The position numbers were made by a program, and so were the translations under genes. 64,000 nt of DNA from Bacillota bacterium (GTDB lineage: Bacteria; Bacillota; UBA994; UBA5500), in NCBI GenBank assembly GCA_023436245.1, contig JAEZJZ010000020.1, positions 41,365 through 105,364 on the forward strand. The letters run 5' to 3'. Shown piece after piece: positions 16,670 through 25,605 of this stretch. The number at the start of each line of letters is the position of its first letter. Position 1 is the first letter of the stretch. Under the pieces are notes generated by a model. That model was not told the origin of the DNA, searched no databases, and was given only the letters and a program-made list of their open reading frames with translations.

Positions 16670-17932
16670 TCAGCGGGAAGGAATGAGTATTAGTTCTTCC
16701 TGCGGCGGGATCAGGTACTCCGCCCCGTCTGCAGTGACCACAGCCATCTCTTCCACCGAGATGAGCTTCTCGCCCTGACCGTATGAACAAGTCTCCTCCC
16801 AGGAGAAGAAGCCGTCAAAGGCAAAGGTCTGTCCAGGGCGTAGCTTGCGCAGGGAGTCGTGTGGCGGCACTTCGCGTTGCCCGCCGGTGAGGGCGGGGCC
16901 AATATCATGGGCCCAGTAGCCCACGGGGTGACCGGTACCCCACTTCACCGGGTGGGAGCCCGTCTTCCGCATCCATTCGCGCTGGGCCTGATCCACGTCA
17001 AGCCCGCGCGCCCCTGGCTTCATGGCGGCTAAGGCAATGCGGTGGCCCTGCCTGGCCAGGGCGAACTTATGCAAGGCCTCGGATGGCGCTTCCTGCTGCC
17101 CTGGGGCCAGCACATAGGCAAAGCGCTGATAGTCTGTGCACCAGACTCCGAACACCTTGATGCCGAAGTCAGTCTGAATGAAGTCGCCGGGTTGAATAAC
17201 CTTGTCCGTGGGGCCGGCGTGGCCGCGCGGAAACCCGGAGTTGACATTCGGGTTTTGGTCGGGCGCCCAGGCATCCTCCACCCCCAGCTCCGCCATCCTG
17301 GCTTTCAGGTAGCGGGCCACATCGGAGTCGCGCGTGACGCCCGGCACAACCTGCGCGTAGGCCTCTTGCTGCAACTGCACAGTCAAAGCCCCCGCCTGGC
17401 GCATGATCTCCACCTCTGCCGGCAGCTTCACGGACAGCCATTCCAGCACCAGGCTCTCCGAGGAAACCAGCCTCCCCCGCAACTCGTCGCTGAGCGCCTG
17501 CTCCAACTCGGTGCGCTGGCTCCAAGAAAGGCCGTCGGCAACATTACGGGCTGAACAGTTGACCGCAATCTGCTGCGGGTTGGCCAGCGCCAACCGCCCA
17601 GCCAGCGTGCTCCAGATCTCACCGGGTTGTTCTAGGGCAACAACCTCATCGTGCAGGGCCAGATCGCGCAGCCCGACCGCCTCGCCCCAAGGGCTGATAG
17701 CGATCGACTTCACCCGCGTGCCCTGCACCAGGAACAAGAAGGCAGCGGTGCCGCCCGCGTTTTCGCCTCCGACATGCATCGCCAGCGGGTCATTGGCGTT
17801 CTCGCGGCAGATCACCACCCAGGCGTCCACGCCAGCCAGCTGCATCGCTTGGGGCAGCAACTGTTCTATCCTGGCCTTGCGTATACCCGGCCAGGGGTTG
17901 TGTTTCGGGTCGAACGGCTTTAGGTTATCCAT
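16670..17932 (-). CDS. M24 family metallopeptidase (Xaa-Pro dipeptidase-like)
   Basis: 420 residues; GAGGAG precedes the ATG at 17932. The N-terminal creatinase-like domain covers ~1-180. The catalytic pita-bread domain carries the five metal ligands in order: Asp in FIQTDFGI, Asp in WCTDYQR, His in GTGHPVGYWAHD, Glu in FSWEE and Glu in SVEEMAVV. Such enzymes cleave Xaa-Pro or related peptides in the cytoplasm. pepV lies directly upstream on the same strand but 150 bp and a family 4 repeat away, so a shared transcript is uncertain. Confidence 0.85.
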   Translation of the reverse strand: MDNLKPFDPKHNPWPGIRKARIEQLLPQAMQLAGVDAWVVICRENANDPLAMHVGGENAGGTAAFLFLVQGTRVKSIAISPWGEAVGLRDLALHDEVVALEQPGEIWSTLAGRLALANPQQIAVNCSARNVADGLSWSQRTELEQALSDELRGRLVSSESLVLEWLSVKLPAEVEIMRQAGALTVQLQQEAYAQVVPGVTRDSDVARYLKARMAELGVEDAWAPDQNPNVNSGFPRGHAGPTDKVIQPGDFIQTDFGIKVFGVWCTDYQRFAYVLAPGQQEAPSEALHKFALARQGHRIALAAMKPGARGLDVDQAQREWMRKTGSHPVKWGTGHPVGYWAHDIGPALTGGQREVPPHDSLRKLRPGQTFAFDGFFSWEETCSYGQGEKLISVEEMAVVTADGAEYLIPPQEELILIPSR

Positions 17933-17991
17933 AGTTGCTCATCTCCTCTTCGCCAGTTAAGCAGCATGCGAGACTGTTCATTTTGCCCCTC

Positions 17992-18085
17992 GTAGCGGCT
18001 CGGCATGCCGAGCCGTATCCCGCAGCATGCTGCGGGGTCTACGGTAAGAAGAAAGCCACTTTCTGAACGCTCTCGCATACCGAGC
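17992..18085. repeat. Palindromic repeat family 4, copy C
   Basis: GGCTCGGCATGCCGAGCC (17998-18015) and CCCGCAGCATGCTGCGGG (18019-18036) are two perfect CATG-centred palindromes, followed by CTACGGT and an AAGCCACTTTCTGAACGCTC tail. The matching copy is at 57231-57362. It lies between the M24 gene and pepV. Confidence 0.75.
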
Positions 18086-19489
18086 CTACGAATTGGCCAA
18101 CCCCACCATGGCCAGCACATAGATGCGAGCGCAGCGCATCAAGTTCCCCAAGCTAATATGCTCATCCTTCTGGTGAGCAAGCTCCGGTTCGCCCGGGAAG
18201 ACCGGCCCAAAGGCCACCGCTTCCGGCATCATCTTGGCGTAGGTGCCGCCACCGATGGCAAAGGCGGTTGGCTCTTGCCCAGTCTCTTCCTGATAAACCT
18301 GCTGCAGCACCTTGACCACCGGACTATCCTTGGCCACGTGATGTGGCTTACCGGTGGAGATGACGGTGTAGGTGAAGCCCGCCGCCTCAACCACCTGCCT
18401 GGCCCCGGCATGCACCTGCTCGCCGACAAAGCTGACTGGGAAACGGGTGTTGATCGCCAACTCAGCCACATCATTCTCCCAGCGCACGATACCCAAGTTG
18501 GCCGTCAACAAGCCGGAAATCTCGTCGCGTAAGCCGATACCCAACCCCTGCCCATTGTACTGGTTGCGCAGACGGTCACGCATGAACTGTACGAACTGCA
18601 GTTGATCCACCGGCAGCGGCAGCATTGCCAGGAAGGTAGCCAACTCCACGGCCGCATTCACGCCTTCTTCCGGCATGGCTCCGTGGGCCGAAACCCCCTT
18701 GGCGGTGATTACGATCCCCCGCTCTCCCGCCTCAAAGCTAACGCTGGCGCCGGGCAGAGCGCTGAATCCGGATAGCGCGGCCTGGATAGCTTCTTCCCCA
18801 ACGCCCGCCACCACAGCGGTGGCCCGATCGGGAACGATGTTGGTCCGTTCGCCGCTCTGGAAGGAGACCACCCGCGCCCCAGACGTCGGCGCAAAGCTCG
18901 CGCCAATCTTGAAGGTAGTGCTGCCTTTTTCCGCGTTGATGATCGGGAACATGGCATCCGGTGAGAAACCTTGCCGCGGCTTCTCTTCCCGCTCGAAGTA
19001 GTAGGGCAGGTCCAGCCAGCCGCTCTCTTCATCCGTGCCGAAGATAAGACGAATGCGCTTGTCCAGCTTGATGCCGCTCTCCTTGATCGCCTTCAATCCA
19101 TAGAGAGCCGCCACCGCTGGGCCCTTGTCATCCAGGGTGCCCCGGCCATAGAGCTCGCCGTCATGAATCTCGCCCCCGAAGGCGGGATAGGTCCAATCGC
19201 TGCCGGCGGGCACCACATCCAGATGCACCAGCACACCGATCAAATCGTCCCCCTCGCCGACCTCGACGTGCCCGGCATAGCCATCAACATTCTTAGCCGT
19301 GAGGCCCAGAGCGCGCCCTGCCTCCACCATGAACTCCAGCGCCCTGGCCAACTCCGGTCCAAACGGCGCCCCCGGCTCCGCCTCCGTCTCCACCGACGGG
19401 ATCTGAATCACCTGCTGTAAGGTCTTAATCATCTCATCCCCGTATCCATCGAGAATGCCCAACAATCGCTCTTTGTCCAATCGTTTCAT
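18086..19489 (-). CDS. pepV: Dipeptidase PepV (M20 family)
   Basis: 467 residues, the normal PepV length. Blocks: IGVLVHLDVVPAGSDW (zinc His and Asp), GRGTLDDKGPAVAALYGLK (bridging Asp), IFGTDEESGWLDLPYYF (catalytic Glu and ligand) and, near the end, the C-terminal zinc His region. It removes N-terminal residues from dipeptides in the cytoplasm using two zinc ions. ATG 19489 abuts AAGGAG, so an in-frame TTG nine bases further on may be the true start. A decayed copy of its first ~65 bp lies at 503-571. Confidence 0.9.
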   Translation of the reverse strand: MKRLDKERLLGILDGYGDEMIKTLQQVIQIPSVETEAEPGAPFGPELARALEFMVEAGRALGLTAKNVDGYAGHVEVGEGDDLIGVLVHLDVVPAGSDWTYPAFGGEIHDGELYGRGTLDDKGPAVAALYGLKAIKESGIKLDKRIRLIFGTDEESGWLDLPYYFEREEKPRQGFSPDAMFPIINAEKGSTTFKIGASFAPTSGARVVSFQSGERTNIVPDRATAVVAGVGEEAIQAALSGFSALPGASVSFEAGERGIVITAKGVSAHGAMPEEGVNAAVELATFLAMLPLPVDQLQFVQFMRDRLRNQYNGQGLGIGLRDEISGLLTANLGIVRWENDVAELAINTRFPVSFVGEQVHAGARQVVEAAGFTYTVISTGKPHHVAKDSPVVKVLQQVYQEETGQEPTAFAIGGGTYAKMMPEAVAFGPVFPGEPELAHQKDEHISLGNLMRCARIYVLAMVGLANS

Positions 19490-19586
19490 CTCCTTGCCTA
19501 ACCTCTGATGGATTGTTCTACAGCGGGGGCGGGATTACCTTGGTGGGAACTGCTCTTGCGACGGCTGGTCTACCAATTAGGGCAAG

Positions 19587-19811
19587 TTACTCAACCGCCT
19601 TACATGTTCGCCACGACGGCTGATCCCAGGAGAACAGAAAAGCAGCCCGCACGCGAGCTGCCCTGTACATTCTACGTCGATGCGTTGAGGATGCGCGAAT
19701 AAAGCCTGATAAGTGGTTCCAAGGTACCGTTGTGAGCGACAGCTCCTGGCGGTCCGTAATCCCCAACTTGTTGGGGAAAATATCCTCTGGCTCAGAAAAG
19801 TACTCATCCAT
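19587..19811 (-). pseudogene. Truncated Fic-family toxin stub
   Basis: The frame opens two bases after the VbhA antitoxin stop. Its first ~30 residues (DEYFSEPEDIFPNKLGITD...QEL) match the N-terminal start common to Fic/cell-filamentation proteins (xNKLGIxDxxEL). Then homology is lost in a basic, Arg-rich run, and the frame stops after 74 residues. The HPFx(D/E)GNG(R/K)R AMPylation motif is absent. I read it as a toxin lost by truncation, leaving its antitoxin. Confidence 0.6.
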
Positions 19812-19813
19812 GA

Positions 19814-19996
19814 TTAGGACCTCGAGTACTTAGCCTTGTACTTCAGCACTAACTCGTCAGCCGAAGCCTTGCCTGAGAGAATCAATCTACCGTCCCTGAG
19901 CGCACTCTCTGGCACAACGAAGCCCTCCATACGGGAGTTGAACAAAGCCGACTTAATGGCATAGCTCTGGCGTTTTGACGAAACTGCGCGCATCAT
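19814..19996 (-). CDS. VbhA-like antitoxin
   Basis: 60 residues from the ATG at 19996 (GGGGGTG upstream). The pattern RQSYAIKSALFNSRMEGF...GKASADELVLKY follows the VbhA fold: three helices with the inhibitory helix blocking ATP in the Fic active site. The family inhibitory motif is (S/T)xxxE(G/N). Here it reads NSRMEG, so the first position is Asn rather than Ser/Thr. It is coupled to the Fic stub (2-bp gap) and lies ~160 bp downstream of the Wadjet operon. Confidence 0.65.
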   Translation of the reverse strand: MMRAVSSKRQSYAIKSALFNSRMEGFVVPESALRDGRLILSGKASADELVLKYKAKYSRS

Positions 19997-20159
19997 GAAA
20001 CACCCCCACAAGCTGATTATGCCATATTCTGTGTCCCTTAACACTGGCGTAACTCGCATGGCGACCTCATAATCCTGACCCTGACACAGGCAGTGCATGA
20101 CTCTCCTTCATATGGTCTGGACAAGGACGGGAAGACAATTCTATGAACTGGCCTTCGTC

Positions 20160-21485
20160 TCACCTCGTCTGCAAGTCCTGCAGCAGAAGGGGCAGCAGGC
20201 GCTCTTGGTAGCCAGCCCGGCGCTCTGTCTGCATGCGCTCGCAGAGCGGCAGTAGGTCGGGTGAAGTCACCCGCTCCAGTTGCTTCAGCCGCTGTGCAGA
20301 GATAATCACGTCAGATAGCGACGCGGTATAGTCGTCGACGCCAAATCGCCAGGGCAGAAACTGCTGGTCGTAGCGATGGCGGAGCCGTTCTGCCATCAGC
20401 AGCCCTTCCGGGTCATGGTCACCGGAATAGTGGATGGTCATGCCAGCTGCGGCCAGCTTGTCCAGCAGCAAGTAGCTGGCCAGCTGGAACTGGCCATGGG
20501 TGCAGACCAGCGGAGGCACTGTGCCAGGCAGGCCGTCCAGGAGGTCGGAAAAGACACCTGGGTTCTCGACCACGAACACCCGGTCAGACCACCCTGGTGC
20601 AGCGACCACGCGAGTGAGCTTGGCCAGTTCGCGCACGGGCACGTTCAGCACCGCACCCTCGGTCAACGCTGCCTGCCAGGAGCCCAGCGGACCCACCGCG
20701 TTCTCAGCCACCAGCCCGCAGCAGATCACGAAGTTCATCACATCATCGCGGACAATGCCGAAGGCGTCAAGAACCAGGTTCCGCTCTGCCGTATCCACTG
20801 CAGAGCCTACCTGCCTCTGCTCAGATTGCATCAGGAGGAAGCTGAGCGCCTGCTGCAAATAGCGACCTCGAGCGAGGCCCTGGTCAAAGGCATGAGGGTC
20901 TCCGGTGAGCTCTGCCGCCCAGACCGGCAACCTCTTCACGGTGCCAGCGTCGCTCGGGAGCTGGCTGAGCGCGAGCAACACGGCTTGCAGATCAGCCTGA
21001 AGCTGATGCGGATCGTCCTTGTAGGCGGCATGGATGCTGCGCACAGCTGCCGGATTGTCCTCCACCTGCTGCAGCCAATCGCGGCAGCGTGGATGCGGGA
21101 AGCGCTCCTTTAGCTCGGTGAAAAAGTGCGCCTTTGCCGCCGCAAAACTCTCACCTGCCGCGGCTCTCGACTGCATGGACTCGCCGGTAACGGCGCCGAA
21201 CAGCTCCACCAAGTCCAGTCCGCCAAAACGCGTGCGGGCCACCGCTTGCTGGAACTCCGCCAGGCCGATTATGGCCTCACTCCGACCGGAAAAGTCGCGC
21301 CCTAGCACTCCGGAGAGGGCAGCCCGCTCCGACTCGTTCAGGTCTTGCAGGCGGATGCTGCCGCCCACCCGTCCCAGGCGGCGGTAGCGTTCGGCCATGG
21401 CCGGCATCAGCCGGGCAAAGCCAGGTCCGGAGAAGTAGTCTATTGCCTGTCGCCACAGGCGCTCATTCCCGGACAAGCGCCTCAC
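20160..21485 (-). CDS. jetD: Wadjet JetD: Toprim-domain nuclease subunit (DUF3323/DUF2399)
   Basis: 441 residues from a GTG at 21485, overlapping the end of jetC by 23 bases. The N-terminal DUF3323 region begins MRRLSGNERLWRQAIDYFSG. The C-terminal DUF2399 region holds the Toprim-like motif SGDHDPEGLLMAERL (acidic DxD at about residue 355), which in this family coordinates metal for DNA cleavage. In Wadjet the SMC motor extrudes plasmid DNA, and JetD cuts small circles. The gene is last in the operon. This domain set belongs to the type II branch. Confidence 0.88.
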   Translation of the reverse strand: MRRLSGNERLWRQAIDYFSGPGFARLMPAMAERYRRLGRVGGSIRLQDLNESERAALSGVLGRDFSGRSEAIIGLAEFQQAVARTRFGGLDLVELFGAVTGESMQSRAAAGESFAAAKAHFFTELKERFPHPRCRDWLQQVEDNPAAVRSIHAAYKDDPHQLQADLQAVLLALSQLPSDAGTVKRLPVWAAELTGDPHAFDQGLARGRYLQQALSFLLMQSEQRQVGSAVDTAERNLVLDAFGIVRDDVMNFVICCGLVAENAVGPLGSWQAALTEGAVLNVPVRELAKLTRVVAAPGWSDRVFVVENPGVFSDLLDGLPGTVPPLVCTHGQFQLASYLLLDKLAAAGMTIHYSGDHDPEGLLMAERLRHRYDQQFLPWRFGVDDYTASLSDVIISAQRLKQLERVTSPDLLPLCERMQTERRAGYQERLLPLLLQDLQTR

Positions 21486-24400
21486 CCCCCGCCGTCAGCT
21501 GCAGCTGCCGCACCGTCCCATCCCAAAGATAAGGCACCACCGTGACGCACGGCGCGTTCTTCGGCCGCACCAGTTCACTGATGGCCAAGCGACCTGCCGT
21601 ATCATAGTCGCCCCACAGCCCCTGCGAGTTGATGATATAGCAGAGTTCCAGCTGTTGCATCAGTGCAAACATGTCGCGAATGTTGGTTTCGTCCACGCCA
21701 GCGAAGGCTTCGTCCAGGGTGATCAGGCGAGGAGCACTGTCAGACGCGTCCTGGTAACGCGAGTAGGCAGCGGAGAAAAGCGGAATGTACATGGCCATCG
21801 CCTTTTCGCCGCCACTAAAGGTGAAGAAGACCCGATCAGTCAACTCGCGCCGCTGCTCGCCTTCCTTGCGGAAGTAGAGCTTGAAGTCGAACCAGAGCCG
21901 GTAATCCAGCATCCTTTGGATGACGATCTGCAAGGTTTCGCCCTGCTGGCGCTCGGCCAACTCGACTCTGGCCCGTTCAATCTGCGAGCGGAAGTGCGCA
22001 GCAATGCGCTCAGAGTCCGCCGGCTTGAGCAGGACAGGGTCCATCTGCAGCAACTCCACCAACTCCTTAGTGTCCAGCTCGTCCTCGTGTTCCGCTGTGC
22101 GGGGCTTCCAGGCCAAGGAGAAGGTCAGACCACTGGAGGTATCGCGTTCCTCCATCAGCCGGCTGATCTTCTGCACCCAGGCATCTGCCCGATTGATTCG
22201 CTGCCGAATCATCTCGCCCACGCTGTGCACGATGATCTCCTCATATAGCTCCCGGTCCTTGGCCGCGAGCAACTGTTGCTGCTCCAGGCGGTCGCGCTGC
22301 AGCGCCCCGAGCACCTGAAAGATGTCAGTCGTTCGCCCTTGATGCTCCAGCACCAGCGACAAGCGCTGATTCTGCTCCCGCAACGTCTGCCACCAACTGA
22401 AGACTAGTTCATCCGTTGCTGCCTCCGCGGGCAGTTGCAGCTCGCGGGCCAGCGCGTTCAGGGTCGGTCGGTAATCGGTGAGCAAACCCTGTTCCTTATT
22501 GAAGGCTTCGTTCAGTCGGAAGAGGATGCGCCCGGCGTCGGTCTGCAGCAGTTGGCCCATCTCCTTGGTGATGAGCCGCGCCAGTTCCAGCGGGCTGGCG
22601 TCATCAGGCAGTCTGTACCTGTCCAGAGTAGGTTCAGCGCTGAAGATCTGCTGCCAGCCGGCCTGCACTGCATGGGCCGCTCGCAAACGGCCCTTCACGA
22701 CAGCCGAATCAGCGTTACCCCGCAGAGTCTCGCCCTCCAGCGTGGCAATCTGGGCGCTGACCTGCTCTCGTAGGTCGGGCAACGACCGCAGACGAGCCAC
22801 GACTTGACTGATGCGTGCCCGAATCTCGGCGGCGCCCATCTCCAACAGCCGCCGCTCACTGGCCCGAATCTCCTCAGCTATCTGCCGCTGGCGCGCCGCC
22901 AGCACATTCAGTTCACCCTGCAACTCGTCGACGTCGGCCCGCGCTGCCTGCAGGTCAAGCTGCAGGCGCTGCAGCAGTGCCTGCGTGTGCTGCCAGTCGC
23001 GATCCAGCAGTTGCAGCCGGTGCAGCTCGGATCGGTAGTTTCGCATCGCCTGAAGGGCCGCCGTCAGCCCAAGCTCGGTCGCTTCCAAGTTGAGCCCCAA
23101 TAAGGCCCGCTGCAACTGATTGCGTGTCTGCAGGAAACGCTGTTCGGCCAAGAGCAGCGACTGGAGCAGCCGTGCTGCCTCACTCTGACGCACGCGCAGC
23201 TCTTCGGCCACCCGGCGCAGGCTATCCCAGTGTTGCTCCAAAGCGGTCAGGGCCGGGCGACGACGGTATTCTTCCGCCGCCTGATCCTGACAAGTTAGGA
23301 CGGCCCGCAACTCGGCGGCAACCCGTTCGCGCTCCGCCTGCAGGACAGCGAGCTCGGCGCCCAGTTGCTGCAGCATCTGCTCCCGATATCTCTGGCGGGC
23401 TTCACGGCCGATGAACCGGGACAGGCTGCGCGGCGGCGCCTGCCCGGTGAGCAGTGCAATCCGATAGCGTCCATCCATATCCAGAACGATCGCACCGGGA
23501 TCGTTCTCTGGGCTGCTCCAGAGGATACTGCGCAGCACACTGTCAATCGCTGCGCCATCCACCTGTGCGCTGGGCACCGGCTGCAGGACATCTGCCAGTG
23601 TGTGGCTGAAGAACTGTGGATGAGGGATGATCACCTTGTCATAGCCATTGACGGCCGCCAGGTATTGCTCGGGCACAATCAGTGCATCCAGCAGCCCGGC
23701 CTCACAGATGGCCGCCTCCACCCGTTCCCGCTGCTCCGGGGTTACGTCATCGCGAAACTCCACTGCCGCGTAGAATGGCAGGTGCGGCACCTCGGCGGCG
23801 ACCAGTGCCTGCCGGGCCGCCTCCGTTTCCGGATGACGCTCGGGCTCCGGCTCCACTCGTTCGCGCCAGCACCGAATCTCCTCACGCTTGGCGGCAATGC
23901 CCTGGTCCTGCTGCGCCATGCGCCCCTTGATCTCAGCCACCTCGGCAGTACTCTGCTCGCGATAGCGACTCCATGCCTCGTCAATCGGCTCCAACACAGC
24001 ACTCGGCAGGTGCGGCTCGTAGATGTCCATCACCCGCTGCGCCACCCGCAACTGTTCTTCGCGGGTAAGCTGCAGATGTGCGAGCCCCCCCCACCAACCG
24101 TCCAGACTCTGTAGGTAATCTTCCTTCAACTGATCCATGTCCGAAATCAGCTGCTTCTGCTCGCGCTCCTTGTCGTCATAGGCCCGGCTGGCTGTCGCAT
24201 GAGCTTTCTCAGCCTCCGCCAGTTGCTCCTCTGCCCGGGCATGCTGGCGGACAGCGGTCAGCCCCACCTCCAGCTTCTCCAGGTGTTCCGCAGCCGCTTG
24301 CTCCCAGAGCACGAAGTCATGCTTGCCGCTGGCACGCTCTCGGCGCCAATGCTGCAGCGCATCGCGGTGCTCAGAAAAAGCGGCTTCTTCGGCTAAATCG

Positions 24401-25605
24401 CCCAGGTCCTCCGCCTTCTGCTCGAGCCGGCGTTCCAGGTCCTCTGCCCGCTCCTGCTGCTGCCGCAGTGAACGCTCGGTTTCGCGCTCCTTGCGTTGCT
24501 TCAGTTCAAGGCCCGACTGCTTCTTGCTCTGCTCTGCCTGTCGCTCGCGCAACTCCTGCTCCAATTGCTGGTGGCGGCGCTCGACGGCGAAGACGTCGTG
24601 TTCCTGCAGCTGTTGCTGTTCGCTCTCCAACGCCGACTGCTCTTCCCTCAGATCTTCCCGTGACTGCTGCAACTGCGTAAGCTGGGCCCGCTGGGACTGC
24701 AGCCGATCGCGCAGATCCTGCTCCTGCTGCTCGAAGCCGTGGCAGCGCTGATCAGCCTCCAGCAGGTGCTTGGCCAACAGCGCCAACTGCCAGCGGTTAT
24801 AGGTGTCGTAGACACCGGACAGGCGCTCCATGGCCTGCTCGTCCCGCTGCAACTGCTCCAGCTGCTGTTTGATCTGATCCATGTTCTCAATGGTCTCAGA
24901 GAGCGGGCGCAGCTCATCTTCCGAAAGCGGCGGCAGGCTGGAGTTCAAGATTTCATAGATGACGGTGGGCTTGAAGTCACGCGAAAGCTTGGGGCTGCGC
25001 AGCTGAATCAGCAGCTTGATCAAGTCCTCGTAAGCACCCTGGTCCCTGAAGCCAAAGATATACCGATTCACCAGTTCGGCGTAATTATGCCTGGTTTCCG
25101 CTAGCGCGCCGCCGCCCTGCAGGCGGTTGCTCAACTCCTTGCGCGAAAGCGGCACAATCTCTGCGTTACCGGTCTCCAGATTAGTCTCTAGCTTATGCAG
25201 TTGAAAGCTCTCCCCGATGCGGCGGTTGTCGGTGATCACGAAACCCCAGAACTCCAGCGAGGCATGGCGGCGCGCCCGCAGCCCGATGCCGCAGGTGAGG
25301 TAGCGCTCGCTCTGCTGCCGTTTGAACTCCAGCCAGAGGTAACCAGTGCGTTCCTCCTTGTCACAGACCTCGCCCAGCAGATAATCGTCCATGCGCCGGG
25401 CGCGGGAGCCAAAGGGGTCGAGGCGATCGGGGCTGGTCTGGCCGTCCAAGAGCACAGGGATAAGGCTCTGCATGGTCACGGACTTGCCCGATCCATTGCT
25501 GCCCCGAAGCAACAGCTTGCCATCGGCAAAAGCAAACTCCTGTTGATCGTAATACCAAAAGTTCAGGAAGCCAGCCCGACAGGGCTGTAGACGATCTGTT
25601 GTCAT
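21463..25605 (-). CDS. jetC: Wadjet JetC: SMC-like ATPase (TIGR02680-type)
   Basis: 1380 residues from the ATG at 25605; the ATG is inside the jetB stop (ATGA) and is preceded by GGAGGGG, so the longer open frame upstream (to 25854) is jetB antisense-frame noise. Walker A is LLRGSNGSGKS at ~35-42; the ABC signature FTFSGGEKAMAM is at ~1265 and Walker B LITLDEAF at ~1295. Between them lie long Glu/Gln/Arg/Leu-rich coiled coils, e.g. ~260-600, with a hinge-like globular region near 700. It is the SMC/MukB-like motor that dimerises around DNA and uses ATP for loop extrusion. Confidence 0.9.
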   Translation of the reverse strand: MTTDRLQPCRAGFLNFWYYDQQEFAFADGKLLLRGSNGSGKSVTMQSLIPVLLDGQTSPDRLDPFGSRARRMDDYLLGEVCDKEERTGYLWLEFKRQQSERYLTCGIGLRARRHASLEFWGFVITDNRRIGESFQLHKLETNLETGNAEIVPLSRKELSNRLQGGGALAETRHNYAELVNRYIFGFRDQGAYEDLIKLLIQLRSPKLSRDFKPTVIYEILNSSLPPLSEDELRPLSETIENMDQIKQQLEQLQRDEQAMERLSGVYDTYNRWQLALLAKHLLEADQRCHGFEQQEQDLRDRLQSQRAQLTQLQQSREDLREEQSALESEQQQLQEHDVFAVERRHQQLEQELRERQAEQSKKQSGLELKQRKERETERSLRQQQERAEDLERRLEQKAEDLGDLAEEAAFSEHRDALQHWRRERASGKHDFVLWEQAAAEHLEKLEVGLTAVRQHARAEEQLAEAEKAHATASRAYDDKEREQKQLISDMDQLKEDYLQSLDGWWGGLAHLQLTREEQLRVAQRVMDIYEPHLPSAVLEPIDEAWSRYREQSTAEVAEIKGRMAQQDQGIAAKREEIRCWRERVEPEPERHPETEAARQALVAAEVPHLPFYAAVEFRDDVTPEQRERVEAAICEAGLLDALIVPEQYLAAVNGYDKVIIPHPQFFSHTLADVLQPVPSAQVDGAAIDSVLRSILWSSPENDPGAIVLDMDGRYRIALLTGQAPPRSLSRFIGREARQRYREQMLQQLGAELAVLQAERERVAAELRAVLTCQDQAAEEYRRRPALTALEQHWDSLRRVAEELRVRQSEAARLLQSLLLAEQRFLQTRNQLQRALLGLNLEATELGLTAALQAMRNYRSELHRLQLLDRDWQHTQALLQRLQLDLQAARADVDELQGELNVLAARQRQIAEEIRASERRLLEMGAAEIRARISQVVARLRSLPDLREQVSAQIATLEGETLRGNADSAVVKGRLRAAHAVQAGWQQIFSAEPTLDRYRLPDDASPLELARLITKEMGQLLQTDAGRILFRLNEAFNKEQGLLTDYRPTLNALARELQLPAEAATDELVFSWWQTLREQNQRLSLVLEHQGRTTDIFQVLGALQRDRLEQQQLLAAKDRELYEEIIVHSVGEMIRQRINRADAWVQKISRLMEERDTSSGLTFSLAWKPRTAEHEDELDTKELVELLQMDPVLLKPADSERIAAHFRSQIERARVELAERQQGETLQIVIQRMLDYRLWFDFKLYFRKEGEQRRELTDRVFFTFSGGEKAMAMYIPLFSAAYSRYQDASDSAPRLITLDEAFAGVDETNIRDMFALMQQLELCYIINSQGLWGDYDTAGRLAISELVRPKNAPCVTVVPYLWDGTVRQLQLTAGGEALVRE

